Positions 35,728-46,951 of a stretch of 64,000 nucleotides of DNA are shown in pieces. The notes beneath the pieces are model-generated. The model was not told the origin of the DNA. It ran no database searches and saw only the letters and a list, made by a program, of their open reading frames with translations. Numbering within the stretch: position 1 is the stretch's first letter; each line of letters begins with the position of its first letter. This stretch comes from Neckera pumila (lineage: Eukaryota > Streptophyta > Bryopsida > Hypnales > Neckeraceae): contig OZ018411.1 of NCBI GenBank assembly GCA_963969595.1, positions 22,566,545-22,630,544 on the forward strand. Reading direction: 5' to 3'. Made by a program: the position numbers and the translations under genes.

Positions 35728-35940
35728 ATGCTTTGTACTTCACACTCTACATTATTTCTTGCCTACCTTACAATATTCTTCTTTGCATCGCTCATGGAAT
35801 TTAGTGATGGCTGTAAATCATCGGACCCAAAAGTAGAAAAGCCAAAAACTCATGGTGCTTATAGTCCAGAGTGGAAGGCGGAGCTTGTTCGATGCCAAAA
35901 ATGCATTCGAATCTATGACCCATCAAGTACACCAATCTAG
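35728..35940 (+). CDS. hypothetical small secreted protein (70 aa), weak
   Basis: ATG 35728 opens a 70-codon frame ending TAG 35938-35940. It begins MLCTSHSTLFLAYLTIFFFA, with a hydrophobic core and a possible cleavage region around residues 24-28, followed by a charged tail with a CQKC pair. It could be a signal-peptide-bearing small protein. No family is recognised, the surroundings are repeat-rich and there is no clear promoter, so chance is quite possible. Confidence 0.22.
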   Translation: MLCTSHSTLFLAYLTIFFFASLMEFSDGCKSSDPKVEKPKTHGAYSPEWKAELVRCQKCIRIYDPSSTPI

Positions 35941-36039
35941 TTTGGCTTTTGCATGCAACCAGTGGAAATTATGCCATTGTCCAATCTGAAATTGCAACCA
36001 TTTCTTGGAACAAATTAGAAGACTTTGTGCAAGGGCAGC

Positions 36040-36599
36040 TGTCGCAACACAAGGCAAGCAAATTCCCAATTATACTACCAAAAACCACTTTAAAGTATAA
36101 CAAAGTGACTCTAAAGATTGAACCCGCGAGATTTTGTGAAGTATCTAGCCTTTTTTGGTCTCTAAGCTTAGTCAGTACCTATATTTCCTCTTCTGGTCCT
36201 AACACCACAACTGGAAACACAACAACACCGAAAACTATAATCAGACCCTCTTCTCCTTTCCTGATTTGGCCAACTTTCCGATCCGGTCTGATCAACTCAC
36301 ATCCGTTCTTACTCCCATCCGGTTTAGTTTTACCTCTGTTTCACCATCAGAGGGTTCGCCCCTTGCTTTTGAGAGTGGCAGGCCCGTTGCTCCTTCCATG
36401 ACTTATAGTGGCTGAAGACCCACTTGTCTATTCTTCCATGTCCTACACTAATCCGGATCCGGTTTGATCCTTCACAGCAATCCAGAGAACTCTCCGGATC
36501 ACCGGTCATACAAAGACCCCCCGTATGATCCTTTCATATTACAACGACCTCAGCGCCACATTCCATTGGTACAAAGTCAGGCAGTTGCAAGTGAACCCG
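36040..36599 (-). repeat. inverted terminal copy X
   Basis: Reverse-complement copy of 42884-43463. Shared landmarks include ACCACTTTAAAGTATAACAA, GTGACTCTAAAGAT, CAACAACACCGAAAAC, CAGACCCTCTTCTCC, GTTTCACCATCA and ACTTATAGTGGCTGAAGACC. It starts TGTCGCA at 36040. The flanking base pairs show no shared target duplication with the right copy. Confidence 0.85.
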
Positions 36600-37533
36600 T
36601 TTGTCGCAATCAGAATTTTTGGTTTTCCTTTGCTTATCTAAATATTAGAATGGAAATGGGTAATTAGGATCCGTATCCGGTTAGAGGGGCAAAAGGAAAC
36701 TGGAGATAGGCAACGCTAATCCAGTAAGGAGAAAACTGGATCTAATCCGGTCAGAATGCTAGTACTCAGGAGCGGAATCACATCCGGATCTCACCTCAGG
36801 TCGGATTAGAGTTGGACTGGATTGATATGGACCGGACCGGAAAAGGTCATGATGACCAGCCAGGGGTCTTGGGACTATATAAAGGCTGGTCGTCCTCATT
36901 TTCACTCCTTTACTTCCCTCGACTTCTGGAGCTGACCTTAAGCGCTTTTACACCTCCGTCTGTGCCAGAGCCGTTGTATGTATGTGCGCTTCCGGCCGGG
37001 TACGTCAAAGTGTGTAGGAAACGTAGAAATTGTGTGGGTTGCAAGTGTGGGAATATGAAATGTCAAACTCCGGAATTCCGGATTAGTTTAGGAGTAGATT
37101 AGTGAGGTTTTTCGAAATTTTCAAATACTGAAGTAGTAACCCGGAACAGTTAGCCAAATCAGGAAACTGGGAAAATTCCGGCCTAGCAAAAACTGTAAAA
37201 TGGATAAGGAACGGATTTTAACGAGATCCGTAATCCGGAAGGTGATCCGGATTCAGGAAACCTACAACTTAGGTTCCTGCCCGGGAACTAGGGTTCCGTT
37301 AGCAAAAGGCGGCGCATTTATGGGCCGTCTCAATGGGTGTCAGTCGCTGGCCGGCTACTTAAGCCGTTCTCCTCCATTTCTTCTCTCTCTTTCCTCCGCT
37401 CGAGGATGTGTGTGTGCTTGTAGGTTTGGAGCGCGCATTAGCTAAGTGAAAGAGTGGTGAGTTAGGATCAGATAGGGAGAGAAGGAGAGGAGGGTGCTGA
37501 TTGCACCGTGTTAGTAGGATTTTGTCGGCGTGG

Positions 37534-39486
37534 ATGGAGGAATCTCGCAGACCGGCAATTACGGCCAAGTGGCTCAATCCGGTCCTACCTACGGATCCGA
37601 AGGCACAGGTGCTTTTAGAAGGTGATCTGGACAGCATGGGATGCGTAGGGCTGCTGCGCAAGCTGTGGAATCTCAAGGACGAGGCGATGATCCACAAAGT
37701 CGTGACTAGAGCTCCGAATCAGTTCGAGTTGACGAAGCGAGGGAAGTTGGCAAAGTGGACTGAGGAGATGTGGACGAAAGTCTATTCATTCCGGAAGGCA
37801 GGTTCCGGTTATACCTTGAGGAATGACGGTTATGTTCACGGGAAGTTCCGTAATCTACCCCATCCAAAGGAAGGATTTGCGATCTACGATTACATTGACA
37901 CGAAGTAGAGACAGGTGCAAGAGTTCTTGGTTTCGATCCTGTATCCGGAGAAACCGACCCAGCTCACCAGCACATTAGGCAACACAATTTTTGGAGTGAT
38001 GGAGGACAGGCCAGTACACTAGGGGAGAATATTGAAGGCTGTGGAGCGAAAACTGGAAGACGGCGTGTAGAGGGCCAAGTCTAGCCCAATCAGCACCTAC
38101 CTCTTCCACCTTTACTACCACAACAGGATCGTGAGTGAGCAGGAAACCGAGGACTACAAGGTAGCTGAGGAGATGCTGAAGTACGATCTGGCTCCGGATC
38201 CGAAGAAGCAGGCCGAGGAAGCAGTTCCGGAAGTGACGCTGCAAAGGACGGTGAGGGCGGAAAGTTCGCGGCGGAAGTCGACCAACCCGAACTCAAGAGG
38301 GAAGTAGCAAGTTCCGGAAACGGAGGAATCGGGCCGGACCTTCTCAAACCTAGGGGGGAATGAGTTGTTTGATTCCAGAGTGGAGTCGTTCCAAGAGGCC
38401 CGGAAATGGTACGAGGAATTGGTTGATTTCGTATGCATGGTATCGGATGAATTAAAAGTGGAGCCGGACAAGATTTTGGGTGAGATTAGAAAGCATCCGG
38501 ATCTGACCCTGCTTAATAGGAAGGAAGAGCACATCCGGAAACTGGAGGAGGAGAAGATCCAACTCAAGACCAGTTTGGGTGTTGCGGAGGAAGCCCTGAA
38601 GTTCGCATCGAAGAGAGAGTCGAATGCGATGCATATAGTGAGGACACTGATGGATTTGGTGGGACAGCCCACGGATCAAATCACACTCGCCCGGCTCTTC
38701 AACGATAAGTTAGTTCAAGAGGGCGTCGTGATCGGAAGCATGATCCTCAAGATCTTGGTGGATTATGAGATCAAGATGGAGAACGTGTTGGCAGAGATGA
38801 GAAAGCTGTTGCGGTTTTTCAATCCGGCAGTCATGGACTTCACCAAATTTCTGGAAGTGCAGAGTGCGCAGTTGTGGAGGACTCCGGCCAAACCAATCTC
38901 CGCCGGAAGGACTCCCATATCGGAGCAAGGTCTTCAAACCTTGCTGAAGGACGTTACGGCTCAATGTGCAAGTCAGGCGGGGCCGTCACGAAGGAGGGAG
39001 AGGTTAACCGCGGAGGTTACCAAGAAGGGTCCGGATGCTCCAGTTGTTCAGGAAACTCCGGTGAAGACAATCCTGGTAACGTTCTCCACGCGCATGGCAA
39101 GGGTACCAAAGGGGAATGTAGGATCTAAGGTCATGGTTTCTCCAGTTCGGACGGATTTGACAAGTCGGATGCCTGTGGTGGAGAATCTGGCCCGGACACA
39201 TCCGGAAGACTTCACCTACATGGAGGGAGCATCCGAGGAAGGGGAGGAAGGCGGTGAAGAGGATCCGGTTGGAGCTTCATTGAGGCAACCTATTGAGATG
39301 GAGTCGGATAGAGAGTTAGTCCTATCCGATGACGAGGAAACGAAAATCACGACAACTCCGCTGATCCGGCGCCCAATCCAGACCCGGGCAAGTGTCTAGA
39401 ACACACCCACGAAGACAACAAGAGCGACGCAAGGCGGTAGCAGTTCAAAGAAGCCGCGGAAGAAGGAGTTAGTTAGGATGTTTTGA
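37534..39486 (+). pseudogene. transposon ORF unit 1 (coiled-coil protein), interrupted by TAG codons
   Basis: From ATG 37534 (MEESRRPAITAKWLNPVLPT) the frame runs to TGA 39484-39486, interrupted by TAG at 37906, 38020, 38068, 38305 and 39397 without any frameshift. Landmarks: LTKRGKLAKWTEEMWTKVYS, then TLGNTIFG, then ISTYLFHLYYHNRIVSEQE. A coiled coil lies near 38500-38620 (HIRKLEEEKIQLKTS), followed by a Pro/Ser-rich tail with an acidic patch and a basic end (SSSKKPRKKE, nuclear-localisation-like). The first 200 residues align with unit 2 (KWEEERWREVYNF, TIGNTIFG, PYLFHFYHRN). This architecture is known in plant transposon-encoded proteins of unknown role. No catalytic motif is seen. Confidence 0.6.
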
Positions 39487-40573
39487 TTTTTCATTAGGAT
39501 TGGAACTCTAGTTCCGGAACGGGTTTTTTGCGCTTGGGACCCTGGTTCCGAATTTATTTTTAGAATGAGCCGATAGTGGATTTTCCGGGTATTTCGGATG
39601 GTTCTCTGATTGGCTGCCCGGATTTCCGGGCTGCTTTTTGGCTTTTAGGTGTTGGCTTTTTATGGGTTTTTAAGGCTGGCAAGCTTGTTGTGCTGTCATT
39701 CCCTCCTAGCAGATTTTCATTTGTATTCCATTCCTTTCTTTTAATCTAAGTACTGAGTGAGCTTTCGGATTTTTCATCTTCGTGTTCAAGTGTTGGTCTG
39801 AATGCTTGTGACTGTACTAAAGTGTGAGGGAAGACGGGTGAGGAGGAATCCGGATCTTGGGCAATCGGTTCCATTTGAAAGGTACATTTGAAACAGTGTT
39901 AGATTCTTGACTGAGTGGAAGTGCATAGCGCCATTAAACTACTGTAACGGTGATCCGATTGATTGAGTAGCGGAAGCGAGTCCAGTTGTCAACCCATGCG
40001 GAGGTAAGCGCCCGCCCAGAGGAAGTTACCACTCTCTCAGAAGGTCTGCCAACCTCAAAATGGTTTAGCACTTAACAAACCACCCCCGGTAGGTTCCGGA
40101 ACCCTGTGATCTGTCATTGTAGTAAGGAGTGGATCGAGTCATGAGTAACCTGCTTTCCGGATCGGGTGTCTAGGAAGTTGTGAGGATCCGGATCTTCTTT
40201 CCTTGTTGCAACTCCTTTAAATATTTGGGTGTTTGTTTGTGTTTGTCAAGTTTAGTGAATGTGAGAACCAGAGTGGTGAAGTCCCTACCCCTCAAAAGAT
40301 CAAAGCGGACCCTCTGAGGGTGAAACAGAGGTGAAAGAAACCATCTTGATTTGGAAGTGGAAACCGGATTCCGGATAGAACCGGATTCGTATTGAATTCC
40401 GGATAGTTAAAAGTTCCGGAAACAAGTGAATAGGTGATTGGATTGAGGAGAAAAGAGAATCGGAAAGCTTGAAATGTGCAGCATCATCTTGGAATTTTCT
40501 AGGATGATAACTCGTGTCATTTTAGCACAACATTGTGGCTAAAGATACTTACGCCTAGATTGTGCGTACGACA
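39487..40573 (+). repeat. non-coding tail between units 1 and 2; 40210-40573 recurs inverted at 44147-44507
   Basis: Non-coding, about 1.1 kb, with a C-poor start, TTTTTAAGGCTGGCAAGC at about 39667-39684 and a conserved block GACCCTCTGAGGGTGAAACA at 40308-40327. It ends GTGCGTACGACA at 40573. The final 364 bases are repeated as reverse complement at 44147-44507. The layout parallels the tail after unit 2, suggesting a U3-R-U5-like function, but the two tails are too diverged to be an LTR pair of one element. Confidence 0.6.
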
Positions 40574-40688
40574 GCAGGTTTTGTATTGTTTTTCGGTTGA
40601 GATCGGACGAGAGGAAGTGAGGAACAGGCCGTGCGGCTAGGAGAGAGTGAGGTAGCAACTGGTAAGGGTCCAGTGGCCGTTTGTGTCC

Positions 40689-42341
40689 ATGCCTCAGCTG
40701 TGTAAGAGCAGACCGGGCGCGCCCAGTTCCTCCTCCGACGTCAAGCTCTGGAAGGTAGTTCCGGTCATTCCTGTTGCGGAACCGGCCAAGTCCGAGCTCA
40801 TGGAGGATCTCAACGCGATGGAGTATCTCGTGTTAATGGATAAACCCTGGGGGTTTAGGGAGGAGCAGATGGTGAGAGAGCTGAAGTGTAAGGTGTCGAA
40901 CAAGTTCAACAACACGCTCCAGGGCCGCCCAACCAAATGGGAAGAAGAAAGATGGAGGGAAGTTTACAACTTCCGGATGGGAGGTTCCGACATGGCTGGA
41001 CGGAAAGACGAGTTCATCCATGACAAGTTTCATGGAGAGCCGAGCAACAAGGACGGATACACGGTCACAGATTGTAAGAGCAACCGGCACCGTAATCTCC
41101 TCTAGTTCTTGGTTCCGATCGTCCACCCAAAGAAGCCGACAAGGGTGACGATGACCATCGGCAACACAATTTTTGGTTCCCTGAGCGGGAAACGAAAAGT
41201 GAACTGGGCCCGGATCTTTTTTGATCTGGTGTCCCAATTAGTGACAAGGATCGGAAAGAGTAGGGCCACTCCTTTGAGTCCCTATCTCTTCCACTTCTAC
41301 CATCGCAACCAACTCTTCATGGATACGGAGGAGAAGACGTGGAACCTTCAGGAGTCTATTCTGAAGTACGGGGAGTCGAGTTTGGATGACGAGCTGGAGG
41401 AACAAACCGAATCCGAACCCGAGACAGAAGAAGAAGAAGAGGAGGAGCAACCCCGGCCGAGGAAGCGGATGAAGACAATGCCTCCTCGCAAAAGAGGAAC
41501 CCCTCCTACCAACCGGTCGACTCAAGACCAGGGATCGGATGTAGAGATGCCGAATCCCGAAGACCCGACCGACCCGTTCAATCAGTTGACGGTAATTCTG
41601 TGTGGGATACGAGCGGACTGGGAGGTCAAAAGGAGGACCCTCGCCAATGTCGGAGATCTGGTGAGTGCATCGGTAGATAGTAATTTACCGGGTAAGGTGG
41701 CCCAGTATCTATCCAATCCGGATGAGCACCGGAGGCAGGAGGCAGAGATTTGTCGGCTTCAGGAGGAAGTCGACACTCTGAAGGCTGACAAGGTAGCCCT
41801 CAGAGAAGACAAAGCTGTAGTCCGGGAGATGGCGGAAGCAACCCGGAAGGTGGCCGAGTCTGTGAAGGACACTCTCGGAGAGTTCGGATCCACCTCAGTC
41901 AAGGCGGAATTGTTTGACAAAGGGGTGCATGAGTAGAAGAAGGTATCCGGTTCCTGGATAGTTCGGATCCTAACCGACTTCACCGATCGGGTGGAAGCAT
42001 CATTGGTGGCAGCGAGAAAAGCGGCCAACCGGATGGACATCAGCAGTCGGAAGCTGAATGGGTCCATGTACTCCCGGGAGATCCACCTCTTGGACATATC
42101 GCTACTAGATTCATTCGCAACCAGAGGATCGAATCCGAGGGAGCCCAAGGATCAGACACCCAAGTCAAGAAAGAGTCACCGGAGACCTGGGCCTAAGCAA
42201 CCCATTCATCTGGATTCATTGCCAAGGTCAGATCTTCCGGATCCTGCTGCCGGGGAGCGGAACAGGAATCTGGCAGACATCTTCAACCAATTGCCAGTGG
42301 AACCCAAGAGTCCTACGTTGGGTGGGGGAGTTAGAGAGTAG
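40689..42341 (+). pseudogene. transposon ORF unit 2 (acidic/coiled-coil protein), interrupted by TAG codons
   Basis: From ATG 40689 (MPQLCKSRPGAPSSSS) the frame stays in register to TAG 42339-42341 with two internal TAG codons, 41103 and 41934. Domains in order: a unit-1-like core (GRPTKWEEERWREVYNF; TMTIGNTIFGSLSG; TPLSPYLFHFYHRNQLF); an acidic run ETEEEEEEEQ followed by a basic PRPRKRMKTMPPRKRG (likely nuclear signal); a coiled coil (RLQEEVDTLKADKVALRED); and a tail near LDSLPRSDLPDPAAGE. The same tail is recovered in the inverted copy at 44030-44146. It is paralogous to unit 1. Function unknown; it may be a non-catalytic element protein, such as a gag-like or accessory factor. Confidence 0.6.
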
Positions 42342-42883
42342 GTAGTTAGTTAGGAATGTAATTTTTGTAAGATAGTTAGGACCGGATCGGATGTTGATCC
42401 GGTCTGGCCGGTTAGGATGGGACTCGGATGTCTAGCACGGATTTCCGGGGGCCCTTTTGCTTTGTAATCAAGTTGTATATAAGTCAGCCCCTGCTTGAGA
42501 GCCGCGAGTCTTTTCGCCTAAATTTTGTGTACGTCTTCTCTTGGCTTCTTGTTGCGTGTCTCTCCCGTGTGTGGCAGGGTTGTGTGGTGAGGAGTTAGGA
42601 AGGCGCATGCTTGTGCGGGTGTGATTTTTCCCTTTGGTGTTCTTGTTTTGATCTTATGTGCAAGTGAGCGGGTTGTAAAAGAATTGGGAGTGGATTTCAG
42701 TTCCTCAGCATCTCTGGGGTTTAGGATTCTGAGCGAGACAGCTGTTGTTAGGCTAGGCGGATAGGGAGGGATTCTTTAGTCGCGCTAGAACTCCTGGGTG
42801 GAAAATCCGGTTGAGTGTCCGATCTCCTGAGAGATCTTGTTGCCTTAGTTGGCAGATGGAAGAACTTTAATTGATGTTGGAAC

Positions 42884-43463
42884 GGTTGGATTCACTTGCA
42901 ACCACCTGGCTTCGTACAAACGGAACGTGGTGCTAAGGTCGTTGTAGTATGAAAGGATCATATGGGGGGTCTTTGTGTGATCGGTGATCTGGAGAGTTCT
43001 CTGGGTTGTTGTAAAGGATCAAACCGGATCCGGATTAGTGTAGAAAAGTGGAGAATAGAGAAGTGGGTCTTCAGCCACTATAAGTCACGGAAGGGGCGGC
43101 GGGCCTGCCACTTTCAAAATCAAGGGGCGAACCTTTTGATGGTGAAACAGAGGTAAAACTAAACCGGAGGGGAGTAAGAGCGGAGGTGAGCGGATCAGAC
43201 CGGATCGGAAAGTTGACTGGATCGGAGAAGGAGAAGAGGGTCTGATTGTAGTTTTCGGTGTTGTTGTGTTTTCGGTGTTGTTGTGTTTTCGGTTGTGGTG
43301 TTAAGATCGGAAGAGGAAATATTGGTATTGACTTAGCTTAGAGACCAAATAAGGCTAGATACTTCACAGAATCTTGCGGGTTTGATCTTTAGAGTCACTT
43401 TGTTATACTTTAAAGTGGTTTTTGGTAGTATAACTCGGAATTTGCTTGTCCTGTGCTGCGACA
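42884..43463 (+). repeat. inverted terminal copy Y
   Basis: Plus-strand partner of 36040-36599. It contains a short internal duplication of TTTTCGGTGTTGTTGTG at about 43252-43286 that is present once in copy X, and ends GTGCTGCGACA at 43463. Four bases later the next inverted segment (43468-44507) begins. Confidence 0.85.
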
Positions 43464-43467
43464 CCGT

Positions 43468-44507
43468 CCGTTCCAACATCAACTAAAGTCCTTCTGTTTG
43501 CCCACTAAGGCAGCGAGATCTCTCAAGAGATCAAACACTCAACCGGATTTCCCACCCAGGAGTTCTAGCACGACTAAGGAACCCCTCCCTATTCGCCTAG
43601 CCTAACAACGGCTGTCTCGTTCGGAATCCTAAACCCTAGAGATGCTGAGGAACTGAAATCCACTCCCAATTCTTTCACAACCCGCTCACTTGCACATAAG
43701 ACCAAAACAAGAGCACCAAAGGGAGAAATCACATCCGCACAAGCATGCACCTTCCTAACTCCTCACCACACAACCCTGCCACACACGGGAGAGACACACA
43801 ACAAGAAGCCAAGAGAAGACATACACAAAATTTGGGCAAAAAGACTCCCAGCTCCCAAGCAGGGGCTGACTTATATACAACTTGATTACAAGGCAAAAAG
43901 CCCCCGAAAATCCGTGCTAGACATCCGAGTCCAATCCTAACCGGCCAAACCGGGTCAGCTTTCGATCCGGTCCTAACTATCTCACAAAAATTACATTCCT
44001 ACCTACCTACTTTTCAACTACCCCACCCAACGTAGGACTCTTGGGTTTTGCGGGTAGTTGGTTAAAAACTTTAGTCAAGTTCCTGCTCCACTCCCCGGCA
44101 GCAAGATCCGGAAGATCTGATCTTGGCAATGAATCCAGATGAATGGTGTCGTATGTGCAATCTAGGCGTAAGTATCTTAGCCACACTGTTGTGCTAAAAT
44201 GACACAAATTATCATCCCAGAGAAATCCAAGATGATGCCGCACATTTCAAGTTTCTGGATTTCCTTTTCTCCTCAATCCAATCACCTATTCACTCGTTTC
44301 CGGAACTTTTAACTATCCGGAATTCAATCCGAATCCGGTTCTACCCGGAATCCGGTTTCCACTTCCAAATCAAGATGGTTTCTTTCACCTTTGTTTTACC
44401 CTCAGAGGGTCCGCTTTGATCTTTCGAGGGATAGGGACTTCACCACTCTGGTTCTCCACTCACTAAACTTGACAAACACAAACAAACACCCAAGTATTTA
44501 AGGAGTT
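43468..44507 (-). mobile_element. internally deleted, inverted copy of the CCGGAT-rich element
   Basis: Read on the minus strand, 44507-44147 matches 40210-40573. At the TACGACA end it jumps directly to sequence matching 42202-42890 (44146-43468). Thus 1.6 kb including nearly all of unit 2 (40574-42201) is missing, while the last codons (LDSLPRSDLPDLAAGE, stop) and the TATA-bearing tail (CTTATATA at 43870-43877) are retained. With 42202-42890 it forms a large inverted pair. The copy ends inside what would be the element, at the 42890-equivalent. Confidence 0.8.
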
Positions 44508-44741
44508 ATGCCATATTTAACTACTTTTGGACTATTCAAAGTCCAGAATTTAAAATCTCTCGATGCATGGTGTTAGGGAATACACTAGAAGATTTCTGTA
44601 CACAATTATGTTTATTTTTGTGAAGGCGTTGGAAGGCTCCCAGGTGGTCCATTGACGCACAGCAATATGGATCTCAGGATATACATGAACTGCAAATGTG
44701 AAGTACATAGCCTTCAAATGGCTACGTGGTGTTTGTCAAAA

Positions 44742-45442
44742 CATCGGGAGATATCCAGATACATTGAAGTTCATTTTGTTGAGGGTGTTCACATGCCCCA
44801 AGAGGTCAATGAGAGCCCATAAACATGCATCTCAGGATATACATAAAATGTAAATACGGATCAGTATATAGCCTATGATGCATAATGGTAGGCATAACTT
44901 CGGGAGATATCCAGATACCTTGAAGTTTAAGCACCTAAGTGTGTTGTGAAACCCCCGAGAGGTCAATTGCACTCAAACTTGTATGTCATGGACAATATGA
45001 ACTTTGAATAATGCTCCGAGTTTGAATGCAGGTTCCAAAGGTGGCAAGTGAAGATGAATATTGACAACAGTAAGTGGCAATGAAAAAAAAGCCTTGCAAC
45101 ATTGTAGTAATCCCACAGGAGATCAAGTACAAGAAAAGAAAGAATAGCAAAAGAAAAGAGCGTGGACATTTGCTACGACTACAACATGGGATTTGGAGGG
45201 TGCCCTCGAGGAATTATAATAAGAACCGCACATTTTGATATTTTTTAATAAAATAAACCCATCCTACTCACATCAGCTTCCACTGCCAGCACTAGTAACT
45301 TCCGTAAAAGACATAGAGAACCATTTACCAAAAAATGAACTGTGCCATTATGAAGCCGAACAAAATAAACCATCGGGAGATATCCTGATAACCCTGCCAT
45401 GGTCACAGTGAACAAAGAAAAGCATCGGGAAATCTCCCGGTA
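44742..45442 (-). repeat. left cluster of palindromic motif (4 copies)
   Basis: Copies at 44742-44761 (CATCGGGAGATATCCAGATA), 44898-44917 (CTTCGGGAGATATCCAGATA), 45371-45390 (CATCGGGAGATATCCTGATA) and 45423-45442 (CATCGGGAAATCTCCCGGTA). The first two sit in longer related blocks (ATGCATCTCAGGATATACAT and CTTGAAGTTxA also recur between 44660 and 44935). Weaker GAGAGGTCAAT strings at 44797 and 44956 may be decayed members. Confidence 0.7.
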
Positions 45443-45849
45443 GTCATGGTGGACCACGAGACGTTAGTTGATCAGGGGTCCACCTCGTTTACCCTATTCA
45501 AATTCGCCTGGGCAGCCTCTTTGCTTTTCTTAGGAATAGTACGTGAATTTGGGTTCACTTTCTTGGACCAATTGACGTACAATGCACAAGATGCGTCCAC
45601 CCAAGTGGGAGGCCTGTTCTCCACAATCCATTTCTTGTACCAACAATTCTAGTACATCAATTCCAAGTTACTTTCAGAATTATCTGGTCGCCAATACTGG
45701 AGCATGAACTTCCCATTATTCTCATGCCCTTCCTCTCTGTAGACATCGGACAGTGCTCTTCCTTGCCAGACAACACATATTGAGGGGTCCTCAGGTCTAA
45801 GCAGAATCCATGAACCCGGTCGAATATCAACTCAAGGATTAAAGCTTTC

Positions 45850-46628
45850 CCTTGGCGCCTCATTTGCGGGTTTGCAATAAGGTTCAAATTCCTCTTCTTC
45901 TGGAACCATCGCGAGGAGTCTTCAAGGAAATTCAGGTCGGTTTCCTTCTAGTCGGACATACTCACAAAGATATTGATGCATATTTTAGCCACCTCTCGAA
46001 GGCTTTAAAGAGCAAGAATACATTTGTTGTCGCGGACCTCATGAAGTCGTTCATGGAGTCCCAGGAATTGTCATTCATGCCTGAATTCATCCAAGAGGTG
46101 GCGGATTTCAAGTCCTTCGTCAAGGGATACCTGTGCAGTGGCACGGCTAAACTAATTGGTTTGGGGGAGATGCACCTTTTTCGGTTCTACGTGGATAGTG
46201 ATGGAATCCCCATCATGAAATACAAAAAGTCTGCAGTAGATTCACAATGGCTACCATCAGATACACCTTCTCGATGCCTATGGAAGAAAGACCGCATGGG
46301 TCATGCGATACTCCCTCGAGGTTGCCCTAAGCCTGTTCCTTTCAAGCCTATGTGGGGTAGCGAACTTGCGGAAGCCATGGGAAATCAAGAGAAGGCAGTG
46401 GAGGCAGCAAGGAAAGCGACCTTAAGCAAGGGTTTGATTCTGCTAGGAATCGAGAAGTACATTGAGTATTGGCGAAATGGAATGTACAAATGTGAGGGAT
46501 TTGCGGCCGCCTTTGCGTCGTACATTGATTACTGGAAACGTGTGTTGCGGGAGCTCAAGGAGTCCCTTCCCGACTGCCTTTCGGAATTGGTGGAAGGCTT
46601 TTGGCCAAAGTACGATTGGAGGTTGTAG
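45850..46628 (+). pseudogene. inverted DUF7869 core segment
   Basis: An open frame on the plus strand covers VFKEIQVGFLLVGHTHKDID, AYFSHLSKALKSKNTFVVAD, KYKKSAVDSQWLPSDTP and YIDYWKRVLRELKESLPD, stopping at TAG 46626-46628. The VGHTHxDID motif with the preceding GVFKEI is diagnostic of the DUF7869 core. Just upstream, the frame that would give ENKNKF-like residues is shifted by one base (RFKFLFFWN at about 45885-45910). Both flanking parts of the same protein are on the minus strand. Confidence 0.75.
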
Positions 46629-46667
46629 GAATCCGCTTGCCAGCGGCCAACCATCAACCCTGCTGCA

Positions 46668-46712
46668 GTTCGTCGACAACCCTGCTGTCGACAACCCTGC
46701 TGCAGTTCGTCG
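46668..46712. repeat. short tandem repeat GTCGACAACCCTGCT at inversion edge
   Basis: GTCGACAACCCTGCT occurs twice in direct succession, with a third partial copy (ATCAACCCTGCTGCAGTTC) to the left, and GCTGCAGTTCGTCG occurs twice around them. The run lies 25-80 bases from the edge of the inverted DUF7869 core, so it may mark a rearrangement breakpoint. Confidence 0.75.
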
Positions 46713-46951
46713 CATTTCGTACACTTTGCAAAAGAGCTACCAACAGGCTTAATCGAGACGTTGTTGAAGTGCTCTTTCTTTATTCTACTAACCGTTGCTT
46801 GGCTCACTGGAAGAAGGCCATACTCCACATTCAACTGCGATTTCCGAAAAACAGAAGCACAAGCCGCGGAGGCAGTAACACTATGAGAATTGATAAACAA
46901 ATAGGAGCAAAGAGAACAGCAGCAATGAGGACAATCGATTACAAGGATCAA

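Larger units (their letters stand above)
36040..43463. mobile_element. CCGGAT-rich composite element with 560-bp inverted ends
   Basis: 36040-36599 is the reverse complement of 42884-43463 at roughly 85-90% identity by eye, with outer ends TGTCGCA and TGCGACA. Between them lie two diverged paralogous ORF units (37534-39486 and 40689-42341), each with upstream promoter-like DNA (TATATAAA at 36876, ACTTAAGCC at about 37359) and a long non-coding tail. The tail after each unit contains a TATA-like box (TATATAAG at 42476), a shared GGTGAAACAGAGGTxAAA block and an end GTACGACA or CTGCGACA (40573, 43463). CCGGAT/ATCCGG words occur densely throughout. It could be a long-TIR DNA transposon or a cluster of gag-only retroelement-like units; no reverse transcriptase, integrase or DDE motif is seen. 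Confidence 0.5.

Noticed and set aside
39487..43463. Simple LTR pair (39487-40573 and 42342-43463) of one retrotransposon
   Set aside because: The two tails share layout and short blocks but are far too diverged along most of their length to be sister LTRs. No reverse transcriptase or integrase lies between them.
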